From: Rhodobacter huangdaonensis
GTDB taxonomy: Bacteria; Pseudomonadota; Alphaproteobacteria; Rhodobacterales; Rhodobacteraceae
Length of the DNA: 64,000 nt
Direction of reading: 5' to 3'
Assembly (NCBI RefSeq): GCF_004022465.1
Contig: NZ_SAVA01000005.1
Location: forward strand, 1 to 64,000
Each line of letters begins with the position of its first letter. The first letter of the stretch is position 1. The notes beneath the pieces were generated by a model. It saw only the letters and a program-made list of their open reading frames with translations, was not told the origin of the DNA and did no database searches. Made by a program: the position numbers and the translations under genes. Below, piece by piece: positions 25,292 through 34,084 of this stretch.

Positions 25292-26074
25292 GTGAACCTC
25301 CTGATCTTCAGTGACCTCGACGGCACCCTGCTCGATCACGCCAGCTATGATTTCGCCCCGGCGCGGCCGATGCTCGCCTGGCTTGCCGCACAGAACGTGC
25401 CGGTGGTGCTCGCCTCCTCGAAGACCGGGGCGGAGATTGCCGGCTGGCAGGCGCGGATGGGGCTTGGCCGCTGGCCGGCGATCGTCGAGAACGGCGCGGC
25501 GCTGCTCGAGGGCGCGCCCGACGACACGGGCTATCGCGCGATCCGCGCGGCGCTCACCACCCTGCCCGCGCCGTTGCGCGCGCACTTTCGCGGCTTTGGC
25601 GACATGAGCGTGGCCGAGGTGGCGGAAGTGACCGGGCTGCCGCCCGGGGAAGCGGCGCTCGCGAAGCAGCGCGCCCATTCCGAGCCCGGACTATGGTCGG
25701 GAACCGAGGCGGAGGCCGAGGCCTTCCTGGCCGCCCTCGCGCCCCACGGCCTTTCGGCGCGTCGCGGCGGGCGGTTCCTGACGTTGTCGCAGGGCGGCAC
25801 CAAGGCCGGGCGGATGGCCGAGCTGATCGCCCGCTTCCGGCCCGAGCTGACCATCGCGCTTGGCGATGCGCCGAACGACACCGAGATGATCGCGGCCGCC
25901 GACCGCGGCGTCATCGTGCGCAACGATGCCGGCACGCCCCTGCCCCGCCTCGCGGGCGAGGACAGCGGCCGCATCCTGCGCACCACCCGCTCCGGGCCCG
26001 AGGGCTGGGTCGAGGGGCTGACACGGATCCTGCGCCAGACCGGGATCGCCACAACAGGAGAGGCCCATGGCTGA
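25292..26074 (+). CDS. HAD-superfamily glucosyl-/mannosyl-3-phosphoglycerate phosphatase
   Basis: A 260-residue HAD phosphatase of the MPGP family (type IIB cap). Motif I is FSDLDGTLLD, motif II LASSKTG, motif III uses the Lys in QGGTKAGRMAEL, and motif IV is ALGDAPNDTEMI. It should remove phosphate from glucosyl- or mannosyl-3-phosphoglycerate. The GTG at 25292 follows AAAGGA. Its 3' end overlaps the next gene, a matching synthase, by eight bases, which supports glucosylglycerate formation. Confidence 0.85.
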   Translation: MNLLIFSDLDGTLLDHASYDFAPARPMLAWLAAQNVPVVLASSKTGAEIAGWQARMGLGRWPAIVENGAALLEGAPDDTGYRAIRAALTTLPAPLRAHFRGFGDMSVAEVAEVTGLPPGEAALAKQRAHSEPGLWSGTEAEAEAFLAALAPHGLSARRGGRFLTLSQGGTKAGRMAELIARFRPELTIALGDAPNDTEMIAAADRGVIVRNDAGTPLPRLAGEDSGRILRTTRSGPEGWVEGLTRILRQTGIATTGEAHG

Positions 26075-27284
26075 CTTTCACCAAAACGGCAATATCGCGC
26101 AGTTCCATGACCTGCGCACCCGGCCGCTCGAGGAACTCGAATACCGGCTCGAGACCTTCGCCCAGACCCGCAAGATCAGCCTGATCCTGCCCTCGCTCTT
26201 TTCCGAGCTGGAGGGGGCGGCGCTGGCGAAGATCCTCGACGAGCTCTCGAAGGTGAAATACCTGCATCGCATCATCATCGGCCTCGACCGCGCCGATGCC
26301 GCGCAATTCGCCGAGGCGAAGCGCTTCTTCGCGCGGCTGCCGCAAAACCATGTGGTGATCTGGAACGACGGGCCGCGGGTGCGCGCGGTGATGGAGCGGC
26401 TGGCAGCGCAGGGCATCGGCCCGATCGAGCCGGGCAAGGGCCGCAATGTCTGGGGCTGCATCGGCTATCTGATCGCCTGCGCCGACAGCGCGGTGATGGC
26501 GATCCACGATTGCGACATCACCACCTACGACCGCGGAATGCTGTCGCGCCTCGTCTATCCGGTGCTGCATCCGCAGCTGCCCTATCACCTGTCGAAAGGG
26601 TTTTACCCGCGCATCGGCAATGGCCGGCTGGGCGGGCGGGTGACGCGCAACCTGGTCAGCCCGCTGCTGATCTCGCTGAAGAAGGTGGTGGGCGACCGCG
26701 ACTACATCGACTACCTGCGCGCCTTCCGCTATCCGCTCTCGGGCGAGGTCGCGATGCGCACCGCCTCGCTGCCGGACCTGCGGCTGCCGTCGGACTGGGG
26801 GCTCGAGATCGGGGTGCTGTCGGAGGCCTGGCGCAACCTCGGCCCGCGCGCCGTGTGTCAGGTGGAAATCGCCGACAGCTATGACCACAAGCATCAGGAG
26901 CTGTCGCACGAAGACGCGCAGACCGGGCTCAACCGGATGTCGATGGACATCTGCAAGGCGATCTTCCGCAAGCTCGCCGCCGATGGCACGGTATTCTCCT
27001 CGAACATCTTCCGCACGCTGAAGGCCACCTATTACCGCCGCGCGCTCGACATGCTCGAGGTCTATTCGCATGACGCGATGATGAACGGGCTCGCCTTCGA
27101 CCGCCACGCCGAGGAGAAGTCGATCGCGCTTTTCGCCGAGAACATCACCAATGCCGGGCAGGTCTTCCTCGACACGCCGCAGGAACAGCCCTTCATCCCG
27201 AACTGGAACCTCGTCCATGCCGCCGACCCCGAGCTGATGGCCGATTTCCGCGTCGCCGTCGCCGCCGATCAGGCCGGGGCCTAG
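26067..27284 (+). CDS. gpgS: Glucosyl-3-phosphoglycerate synthase (GT81)
   Basis: A 405-residue retaining glycosyltransferase. It has ISLILPSLFSELEG and a DxD-type metal site AIHDCDITTYDRGML, the acceptor/donor segment LRLPSDWGLEIGVL, and a late His-rich NSYDH-equivalent (ADSYDHKHQ). These fit GpgS, which joins glucose from a nucleotide sugar to 3-phosphoglycerate. Mannosyl-3-phosphoglycerate synthase is a different family, so the product is likely glucosyl-3-phosphoglycerate. It overlaps the phosphatase upstream. Its TAG stop lies in a CTAG shared with the convergent gene. Confidence 0.85.
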   Translation: MADFHQNGNIAQFHDLRTRPLEELEYRLETFAQTRKISLILPSLFSELEGAALAKILDELSKVKYLHRIIIGLDRADAAQFAEAKRFFARLPQNHVVIWNDGPRVRAVMERLAAQGIGPIEPGKGRNVWGCIGYLIACADSAVMAIHDCDITTYDRGMLSRLVYPVLHPQLPYHLSKGFYPRIGNGRLGGRVTRNLVSPLLISLKKVVGDRDYIDYLRAFRYPLSGEVAMRTASLPDLRLPSDWGLEIGVLSEAWRNLGPRAVCQVEIADSYDHKHQELSHEDAQTGLNRMSMDICKAIFRKLAADGTVFSSNIFRTLKATYYRRALDMLEVYSHDAMMNGLAFDRHAEEKSIALFAENITNAGQVFLDTPQEQPFIPNWNLVHAADPELMADFRVAVAADQAGA

Positions 27285-28930
27285 CCGGTGTTCGCGATCC
27301 AGCGGCACTGATAGGGGGCGAAGGCGATCGTGCCGTCGGGGTCGATCGCCTCGCCCGAGAGCAGGTCGCGCCAGTCCTCGTCGGCAATCAGGTTCAGCGA
27401 AAAGGCGTCGATCACCACCGTCTCGGCCGAGACGTTGTGCAGCGCGAAGATCGACTGGCCGCGGTCGAGCGACTGCCGCCAGACGCACAGCAGCCGGTCG
27501 TCGGGGGCCAGCGTCAGCTGCGTCGCATTCGGGTGAAAGCCGGGCTGGCGGGCGCGGATGCGCAGCCGCCGCTTCATCTCGGCCATCACCTGCGCGGCGG
27601 CCGTCGCCGGATCGTCAAGCCGCGCGCACAGCGCGGGATAGCTCCAGCGGTGGCGGTTGATCGCCCGGTTCATGCCGCGCTGCGCCACCGCCGTGTGGTC
27701 GTTTTCGGTCGCGGTGAAGGAATGGATGTAGAAGGCCGGAATCCCCTCGAGCGACATCACGATCGTCTGCGAGCACAGGAAGCGCGCGATCCGGTCGCCC
27801 TCCTCGCCCGCGAAGGTGCGGCGCATCGCGTCGAAATAGCTGCAGTTGAGCTCGTAGGGCGCCTCGCCGCCGCCCGGCAGCGCCCGCATCGACACCAGCC
27901 CGCCGTTGTCGCGCACGCAATCGATCATCGCCGCGATCTCCTCGGGCGGCAGGATGCCCTCGACCGGGCGCATGCCGATGCCATCATGGCTCGCGGTGAA
28001 GTTGAAATAGGCGCAGCCCAGCGGCGCCGGCGGCATTGCCCGCAGCCAGCGCCGCAGGTAGCGCACATTGCCCGACAGCATCGCATGCAGCACGAGCGGC
28101 GGCAGCGGGAACTGATAGACCATATGCGCCTCGTCACGCCGGCCGAAATAGCTCAGGTTCTCGGCCTTGGGCACGTTCGTCTCGGTCAGCAGGATCACCG
28201 GCTCGGTCGCGTAATCCGCAAGCAGCCGCATCAGCTTCACGATCGCATGGGTCTGCGGCATGTGGATCGAGGGCGTGCCCGGCGCCTTCCACAGGAAGGC
28301 CACCGCATCGAGCCGGATGATCCGCACGCCTTCGTCGATATGCAGCCGCAGGACGCGCAGGATCTCGAGCAGCACCTCGGGGTTGCGGAAATCGAGATCG
28401 ACCTGATCGTGGCTGAAGGTGCACCAGACATGGCGCGGCCCCATCGCCGTCGTCACCGCGCGCAGAAGCGGCGAGGTGCGCGGCCGCACCACCGCGCTCA
28501 GATCGTCCTCGGGCGAGGCCTCCATGAAGAAGCGGTCATAGGGCGGCTGACCCTGGAGATAGGCGGTGAACCAGGCGCCCTGCGACGAGACATGGTTCAG
28601 CACCATGTCCGACATCAGGCTGAAGGCCGCGCCGATGCGGCGGATGTCGGACCAGTCCCCAAGCGCGGGGTCGACCTCGCGGTAATCCATCACCGCGAAG
28701 CCGTCGTCCGAGCTTGACGGGAAGAAGGGCAGCACATGAACGCCGTCGACCACCCCGGTCATCTCGCGCCGCAGGAAGTCGTGCAGCAGATCAAGCGGCT
28801 TGTGCGCGCCGTCCTCGATCGAGTTGCCATAGGTGATGACGATCGCGTCGCGTTCCGACCACAGGTTGTTCGAGGGCCGGCGCGGCCGCTGCCGGCGCGT
28901 GCGCCCCTCGGGCCAGAAGGCGGCAAGCAC
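27281..28930 (-). CDS. GH13_18 sugar phosphorylase, probable glucosylglycerate phosphorylase
   Basis: A sucrose-phosphorylase-type GH13 protein, 549 residues from the GTG at 28930. Elements seen: ITYGNSIEDG, GVHVLPFFPSSSDDGFAV, nucleophile Asp in IIRLDAVAFLWKAPGT, acid/base Glu in ILLTETNVP, and ASHDGIGMRPVEG with the stabilising Asp. Beside a GpgS-phosphatase pair, glucosylglycerate phosphorylase is the best reading. The true start is probably upstream: the frame continues open to a TGA near 29070 and encodes LQTHLRGLLQQIYPARDAGD, a plausible N-terminal helix. A strong AGGAGG lies before an ATC at 29029, with no ATG or GTG between. Confidence 0.85.
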   Translation of the reverse strand: MLAAFWPEGRTRRQRPRRPSNNLWSERDAIVITYGNSIEDGAHKPLDLLHDFLRREMTGVVDGVHVLPFFPSSSDDGFAVMDYREVDPALGDWSDIRRIGAAFSLMSDMVLNHVSSQGAWFTAYLQGQPPYDRFFMEASPEDDLSAVVRPRTSPLLRAVTTAMGPRHVWCTFSHDQVDLDFRNPEVLLEILRVLRLHIDEGVRIIRLDAVAFLWKAPGTPSIHMPQTHAIVKLMRLLADYATEPVILLTETNVPKAENLSYFGRRDEAHMVYQFPLPPLVLHAMLSGNVRYLRRWLRAMPPAPLGCAYFNFTASHDGIGMRPVEGILPPEEIAAMIDCVRDNGGLVSMRALPGGGEAPYELNCSYFDAMRRTFAGEEGDRIARFLCSQTIVMSLEGIPAFYIHSFTATENDHTAVAQRGMNRAINRHRWSYPALCARLDDPATAAAQVMAEMKRRLRIRARQPGFHPNATQLTLAPDDRLLCVWRQSLDRGQSIFALHNVSAETVVIDAFSLNLIADEDWRDLLSGEAIDPDGTIAFAPYQCRWIANTG

Positions 28931-29186
28931 CGCGCGGGCAAGGTCCCCGGCATCGCGGGCGGGATAGATCTGCTGCAGAAGTCCCCGGAGATGGGTCTGC
29001 AGAATGGCATGTCCGGCGGGCCTGTCGATCGCTCGGGTCCTCCTGTGGCGCGGGCGGCGTGTGCCCCATCAGACCCCGCCCCGGCACCAAGGTAAAGACC
29101 CGATGCGCCGCTGGCGCCGCCCGCCCCGCCCCTGCCCGCCCGGGCGGCAAGCGCCGGGCAGGACTGCCACTTTTCGCGCCGCGCGC

Positions 29187-30209
29187 TCAGCAGATGCGCG
29201 GCAGCTGCTCGCCCACCAGCATGTCGACGATCCGCGCCCCGCCAAAGGCCGTGCGCATCCGCACCTGCCCCGGGTGCGCCGCAACCGCGGCGCCGATGAT
29301 GCAGGCGCCCTGCCCCTCGGGCCGCGCCCGCATCGCAGAGAGCGCCGCCTCGGCCTCGTCCCCGGGCACGAAGACGACCAGCCGCCCCTCGTTCGCAAGA
29401 TACAGCGGATCGAGCCCGAGGATCTCGCACATGCCCGAGACCTCGGCGCGCAGCGGCAGCGCCTCTTCCGAAATCTCGATACCGCAGCCCGCCGCCGCCG
29501 CGATCTCGTTCAGCGCCGAGGCGAGCCCGCCGCGGGTCAGATCCCGCGCCGCCCGCGCCCCGGGCGCCGCCGCCAGCACCGCCTCCATCAGATGGCCAAG
29601 CGCCGCGCAATCGCTCTCGAGCGCGGTCGAAAGCGCCAGATCGCCGCGCGCGGCAAGGATCGTCGCGCCGTGATCGCCGAGCACCCCGTTCACCAGCGCG
29701 ACATCGCCCGGCCGCACCCGGGCCGCGCCCATCTCGCGCCCGGGCGGCACCACGCCGACCCCGGCGGTGGTGACAAAGACGGTATCGCAGGCACCGCGCC
29801 CGACGACCTTGGTGTCGCCGGTGACGATCCGCACGCCGGCGGCCTCGGCCTCGCGCGCCATGGTGGCGACGATGCGGCGAAGCAGCGCGATCTCGGTCCC
29901 CTCCTCGATCACGAAGGCGGCCGAGAGCCACAGCGGCCGCGCGCCGCTCACCGCCAGATCATTCACCGTGCCGCAGACGGCGAGCTTGCCGATGTCGCCG
30001 CCCGGAAACTCGAGCGGCGTCACCACGAAACCGTCGGTGGTGAAGGCCAGCCGCGCCCCGGGTTCGGCGAGCGCCGCGGCGCTCAGCTGCGCCGCGTCCT
30101 CCATCCCCGGCGGCTCGAAGACGGCGGTGAACACCTCCTCGATCAGATCGCGCATCGCCGTGCCGCCGCCACCATGGGCCAGCGTCACCCGTTCGTCCCG
30201 CAATGCCAT
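29187..30209 (-). CDS. hypE: Hydrogenase maturation protein HypE (carbamoyl dehydratase)
   Basis: A 340-residue PurM-like ATPase that dehydrates the carbamoyl group on its C-terminal Cys to a thiocyanate, the cyanide source for the NiFe centre. It has the N-terminal LAHGGGGTAM motif, the ATP site with DLAVSGARPLW, and the conserved C-terminus QLPRIC. The ATG at 30209 uses a GGAG that lies in the end of an intergenic repeat. It is the last gene of the hydrogenase cluster, downstream of hypD. Confidence 0.96.
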   Translation of the reverse strand: MALRDERVTLAHGGGGTAMRDLIEEVFTAVFEPPGMEDAAQLSAAALAEPGARLAFTTDGFVVTPLEFPGGDIGKLAVCGTVNDLAVSGARPLWLSAAFVIEEGTEIALLRRIVATMAREAEAAGVRIVTGDTKVVGRGACDTVFVTTAGVGVVPPGREMGAARVRPGDVALVNGVLGDHGATILAARGDLALSTALESDCAALGHLMEAVLAAAPGARAARDLTRGGLASALNEIAAAAGCGIEISEEALPLRAEVSGMCEILGLDPLYLANEGRLVVFVPGDEAEAALSAMRARPEGQGACIIGAAVAAHPGQVRMRTAFGGARIVDMLVGEQLPRIC

Positions 30210-30215
30210 TTCATC

Positions 30216-30282
30216 TTGCTCCAAATACCTCGGGGGTCCGGGGGCAGCGCCCCCGGGCGGGTCGGGGGCGTCACGCCCCCGA
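30216..30282 (-). repeat. Copy D of the GGGGGC intergenic repeat, with an extra hairpin at the hypD stop
   Basis: On the minus strand, three bases behind the hypD stop: hairpin TCGGGGGCG-TGA-CGCCCCCGA (30282-30262), then CCGGGGGC-GCT-GCCCCCGG (30256-30238), then ACCCCCGAGGTATTTGGAGC. The GGAG at the end of the element is the ribosome site of hypE. Confidence 0.75.
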
Positions 30283-30284
30283 AC

Positions 30285-31421
30285 TCATTCCGCCGCGGCC
30301 CGCGCCCCGCCATATTGCCAATAGGCCGCACAGGCGCCCTCGCTCGACACCATCAGCGCCCCCAAGGGCATCTCGGGGGTGCAGCCGCGGCCGAATTGCG
30401 GGCAGTGCACCGGCTTCATCCGCCCGGTCATCACCGCCCCGCAGGCGCAGCCCTCGGGGTCGGCAAGTTCCGTGCGCACGCCGGCATAGCCCACGCCGAA
30501 TTTCTCCTCGGCGTCAAAAGCCCTGTAGGCGGGCCGGATCCGCAGCCCCGAGGCGTCGATCTCGCCCAGCCCCCGCCACTCGAAGGAGGGCCGCTTCTCA
30601 TAGACATCGGCGATCGCGGCAAGGCTCACGGCATTGCCATGCTCGGGCACGACGCGCGCATACTGGTTCTCGACCTCGGCCCGCCCCTCGGCGATCTGGC
30701 GCAGCACCATCATCACCGATTGCAGCAGGTCGGTGGGCTCGAACCCCGCCACCACAATCGGCTTGTGATAGTCGCGCGCGATGAAATCATAGGGGTGGAT
30801 GCCGATCACCATGCTGACGTGACCCGGCCCGATGAAGCCGTCAAGCCGCATGTCGGGGTCATCGAGCAGCGCCCTGATCGGCTCGGGCACGGTGATGTGG
30901 TTGCAGAAGACCGAGAAATTCGCCAGCCCCTCGCGTGCCGCCTGCTGGATCGCCAGCGCGGTCGAGGGCGTCGTCGTCTCGAAACCAAGCCCGAAGAAGA
31001 CGACCTCGCGATCGGGGTTGCGGCGGGCAAGTTCGAGCGCATCGAGCGGCGAATAGACCATGCGGATATCGGCCCCCGCGGCCTTCGCCTGCAGCAGCGA
31101 GCGTTTCGAGCCCGGCACCCGCATCGCGTCGCCGAAGGTGGTGAAGATCACCCCGGGCTTCCCGGCGATCTCGATGCACTCGTCGACGCGCGCGCGCGGC
31201 AGCACGCAGACCGGGCAGCCCGGGCCATGCACGAACTCGACCCCCTCGTGCACCAGCTTGTCGAGCCCGTAGCGGAAGATCGAATGGGTGTGGCCGCCAC
31301 AGATCTCCATGATCGCGACGGGCGTGTCGCGGGTCGCGCCGATCGTGTCGGCGAGCTGCGCGATCTCGGCCAGCAGTGCCTTCGCGGCCTTCGGGTCGCG
31401 GAATTCGGAGGCGAATTTCAT
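30285..31421 (-). CDS. hypD: Hydrogenase maturation protein HypD
   Basis: A 378-residue Fe-S scaffold that, with HypC, carries Fe(CN)2CO during NiFe-centre assembly. Diagnostic motifs are IMEICGGHTHSIFRYG with the catalytic Cys, HGPGCPVCVLP, and GFETTTPSTA; the C-terminal cysteines in EGCACGAVM and PVHCPQFGRGCTP bind the 4Fe-4S cluster. The ATG overlaps the hypC stop through ATGA, tight coupling expected of HypC-HypD partners. Confidence 0.97.
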   Translation of the reverse strand: MKFASEFRDPKAAKALLAEIAQLADTIGATRDTPVAIMEICGGHTHSIFRYGLDKLVHEGVEFVHGPGCPVCVLPRARVDECIEIAGKPGVIFTTFGDAMRVPGSKRSLLQAKAAGADIRMVYSPLDALELARRNPDREVVFFGLGFETTTPSTALAIQQAAREGLANFSVFCNHITVPEPIRALLDDPDMRLDGFIGPGHVSMVIGIHPYDFIARDYHKPIVVAGFEPTDLLQSVMMVLRQIAEGRAEVENQYARVVPEHGNAVSLAAIADVYEKRPSFEWRGLGEIDASGLRIRPAYRAFDAEEKFGVGYAGVRTELADPEGCACGAVMTGRMKPVHCPQFGRGCTPEMPLGALMVSSEGACAAYWQYGGARAAAE

Positions 31422-31708
31422 CCCCGTCCCTCCAGCGCCGCGTCACCCTCGGCCATCTGCGCCAGCGCCTCCTGCGCCTCGCCCAGATCGTGGAGCGCGG
31501 CAAGGGTCTTTGCCGCCTCCTCCTCGTCGATCAGGCTCATCGCGAAACCCACATGAATGAGCACCCAGCGGCCGAGCAGCGCCTCGAGCGGCCCCTCGGC
31601 GACGCAGGCCACGTTCACCTCGCGCCGCACCCCCGACACCTCGGCCATCGCCATCAGCCGCCCCGCGTCGGTGATCGCCACGATCTGTCCCGGAATCCCC
31701 AAGCACAT
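31418..31708 (-). CDS. hypC: Hydrogenase assembly chaperone HypC
   Basis: A 96-residue HypC/HupF chaperone starting MCLGIPGQIV; Cys2, exposed once Met1 is removed, binds the Fe(CN)2CO unit with HypD and HupL. The C-terminal tail after residue 75 is longer than in E. coli HypC. The ATG at 31708 is one base from the hupR stop and the ORF overlaps hypD. The gene hupF in this window is a paralogue. Confidence 0.95.
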   Translation of the reverse strand: MCLGIPGQIVAITDAGRLMAMAEVSGVRREVNVACVAEGPLEALLGRWVLIHVGFAMSLIDEEEAAKTLAALHDLGEAQEALAQMAEGDAALEGRG

Positions 31709-31709
31709 C

Positions 31710-33185
31710 TCAGACCTCCTCCTCCTCGCTCGCCGCCGAGGGATCGATGATCCCGTAACGGTCCAGTTTCGCCCGCAGCCCAACCCGCGACAGACCAAGC
31801 TCGGCCGCCGCCCGGCTCTTGTTCCAGCGCTGCCGCGTCAGGGTCTCGCGCAGGATCCGCATCTCGATCAGCTCGATGCGGTCCTTGAGCGAGCCCTCGG
31901 CGGTCATCACCTCTTCCGCGGCCCGGTCCGCCCCCTCGTCCGAGGGCGCCGCCTGCAGGATATGGCGCGAGATCAGCTCGGCGCCCAGCACATTTTCCTG
32001 CGCGAAGATCAGCATCCGCGTGACCTCGTTCGTCAGCTCGCGCAGATTGCCGGGCCAGTCGTAGTTTTCCAGAAACTCGAGCGCCGCCGCCTCGAAGCCG
32101 AGGATCGGCTTGCCATGTGCCCCGGCGGCGTCCGACAGGATCGCCTGAGCGAGCATCGCGACATCGCCGCGCCGCGCGCGCAGCGGCAAGAGCGTGATCT
32201 CGCCAAGCGCGATGGCATAATAGAGATCGGCGCGAAAGCGGCCCTCGGCGACCGCGCTGCGCAGATCGCAGGCCGCGCCCGCGATCAGCCGCAGGTTGGT
32301 GCTGACGCTCTCCTGCCCGCCGACCGGGGTGATCGTGCCCTCGGCCAGCATCCGCAGCAGCGCGAGCTGCAGCGCCGGGCTCGCCGCCTCGAGCCCCGCC
32401 AGATAGAGCGTGCCGCGGTCGGCCTTCTGCGCCAGCCCGATCCGCGCCATGCCGCCCGGCAGCACGCCGCGCTTTGCCCCGAAGAGTTCGATCATCGCGA
32501 GTTCCTCGGGCATGCCGGCGATCGAGAGTTCATAGAACGGCTTGTCCGAGCGCAGCGAACCATAGTGCATCGCCCGCGCCATCTGCCCCTTGCCGGTGCC
32601 CGGCTCGCCGGTCAGCAGCACCGGCACGTCGAAGGTCGCGTATTGCCGCGCGAGCTTGACCGCCGCGTTCATCGCCGAGTTCGGGCTGCGCAGGATGGTC
32701 TCGAACCCCATCCCCTCGCGCAGCGCGCGGCGGCGCTTCTCGACCCGGGTCTCGGTCGTGGTGTTCAGAAAGCGCATCTCGAGCGACAGCCGCTCGTTCT
32801 CGCGGGCGAGCGCGAACATCTTCGCCGCGTTGCGCGCCGCCGCCAGAAGCTGTTCGGGGTGCCAGGGCTTGGCGATGAACTGATGCACCCCCGCCTCGTT
32901 GATCGCCGCCACCATCGAGTTGCTGTCGGTATAGCCGGTGATGACGATGCGCACCGTCTCGGGCCAGCGCTCGCGCACCTCGGTCAGGAAGTCGACACCC
33001 GAGCGCCCGGGCATGCGCTGGTCGCAGAAGATCACCTGCACCCACTGATCCTCGAGCACCGCGATCGCCTCGTCGGCCGAGAGCGCGGTCAGAATCTCGA
33101 ACTCGTCCTCGAGCGCCATCTTCATGGCGAGGGCCGAGTGCGGCTCGTCATCGACAAGCAGGATCGCCGGGGTGGAGGCCGCCAT
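31710..33185 (-). CDS. hupR: NtrC-family response regulator HupR with degenerate AAA+ motifs
   Basis: A 491-residue regulator activating hupSLC. Domains: receiver (1-120, phosphoacceptor Asp55 in IFCDQRMPG), AAA+ (about 165-400) and a Fis-type HTH at the C-terminus (RQRWNKSRAAAELGLSR). Walker A is intact (GEPGTGKG, 193-200), but the sigma54-contact GAFTGA is GVLPGG (240-245) and Walker B LDE is LAG (262-264). This fits what is known for R. capsulatus HupR, which works with sigma70 and in its unphosphorylated form. The A of its ATG is the last base of the hypB TGA. Confidence 0.96.
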   Translation of the reverse strand: MAASTPAILLVDDEPHSALAMKMALEDEFEILTALSADEAIAVLEDQWVQVIFCDQRMPGRSGVDFLTEVRERWPETVRIVITGYTDSNSMVAAINEAGVHQFIAKPWHPEQLLAAARNAAKMFALARENERLSLEMRFLNTTTETRVEKRRRALREGMGFETILRSPNSAMNAAVKLARQYATFDVPVLLTGEPGTGKGQMARAMHYGSLRSDKPFYELSIAGMPEELAMIELFGAKRGVLPGGMARIGLAQKADRGTLYLAGLEAASPALQLALLRMLAEGTITPVGGQESVSTNLRLIAGAACDLRSAVAEGRFRADLYYAIALGEITLLPLRARRGDVAMLAQAILSDAAGAHGKPILGFEAAALEFLENYDWPGNLRELTNEVTRMLIFAQENVLGAELISRHILQAAPSDEGADRAAEEVMTAEGSLKDRIELIEMRILRETLTRQRWNKSRAAAELGLSRVGLRAKLDRYGIIDPSAASEEEEV

Positions 33186-34084
33186 CACGCGCCCTTCCGC
33201 GCCAGGCCCGCGCGCAGCCAGTCGAGCCAGGCCTGCATCCCCTCGCCGGTGCGGGCCGAGACGCGCAGCACCTCGATCGCCGGGTTCACCCGCTTCACGT
33301 TCGCCTCGTAAAGGTCGAGATCGACGTCGCAATAGGGCGCAAGATCGACCTTGTTCAGGATCGCAAGCCCCGCCGCCGCGAACATGTCGGGGTATTTCAG
33401 CGGCTTGTCCTCGCCCTCGGTGACGCTGAGGATGGCAACCTTGGCGTCCTCGCCGAGGTCAAAGGCCGCCGGGCAGACGAGGTTGCCGACATTCTCGATG
33501 AAGAGAAACGCGCCCTCGGGCAGGCCAAGGCGCGCAAGCGCCGCCTCGACCATCCGGCCATCGAGGTGACAGCCCTTGCCGGTGTTCACCTGGATCGCCG
33601 CGGCACCGGTGGCGCGGATCCGGTCGGCGTCGTTCGTGGTCTGCTGGTCGCCCTCGATCACCGCCAGCGGCACCTCGCCCAGCATCTCGATGGTGCGGCA
33701 CAAAAGCGTGGTCTTGCCCGAGCCGGGCGAGGACACGAGGTTCGTCGCAAAGGCATGGCGCGCGGTGATCGCAGCGCGGTTGCGGGCAGCGAAGGCGTCG
33801 TTCTTCGACAGGATGTCGGTCTCGATCTCGATCAGCCGCTCCTGGCTCATGCCCGGAACCTCGGTGCCCGCAGGGCCGTGGCCAAGGTGGATGTCATGGC
33901 CCCCCTGCGCGTGGCCGTGGTCATGCAGCGCCCCGCCAAGAGCCGGGATCGCCACGCTTTGCAGCGGTGCGGGATGGGGCGCGGGATGGGGCGCAAGCGC
34001 TGCCCCCGCCTGCCCGGTCTTTTCCAGATGGGCGCGGAACGCGTCCTCCACGCTGTGTCCGCCGCAACCGCAAACCGTGCACAT
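33185..34084 (-). CDS. hypB: Hydrogenase nickel incorporation GTPase HypB
   Basis: A 299-residue GTPase that delivers nickel to HupL together with HypA. The N-terminus MCTVCGCGG is the high-affinity Ni motif CxxCGC. A His-rich stretch (about residues 33-69, HPAPHPAP and HDHGHAQGGHDIHLGHG) can store nickel. Walker A is SSPGSGKTT (118-126), and NKVDLAPYCDV and the metal site CHLDGRM follow. The start overlaps the hypA stop (TGATG), and the end overlaps the hupR start. Confidence 0.97.
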   Translation of the reverse strand: MCTVCGCGGHSVEDAFRAHLEKTGQAGAALAPHPAPHPAPLQSVAIPALGGALHDHGHAQGGHDIHLGHGPAGTEVPGMSQERLIEIETDILSKNDAFAARNRAAITARHAFATNLVSSPGSGKTTLLCRTIEMLGEVPLAVIEGDQQTTNDADRIRATGAAAIQVNTGKGCHLDGRMVEAALARLGLPEGAFLFIENVGNLVCPAAFDLGEDAKVAILSVTEGEDKPLKYPDMFAAAGLAILNKVDLAPYCDVDLDLYEANVKRVNPAIEVLRVSARTGEGMQAWLDWLRAGLARKGA

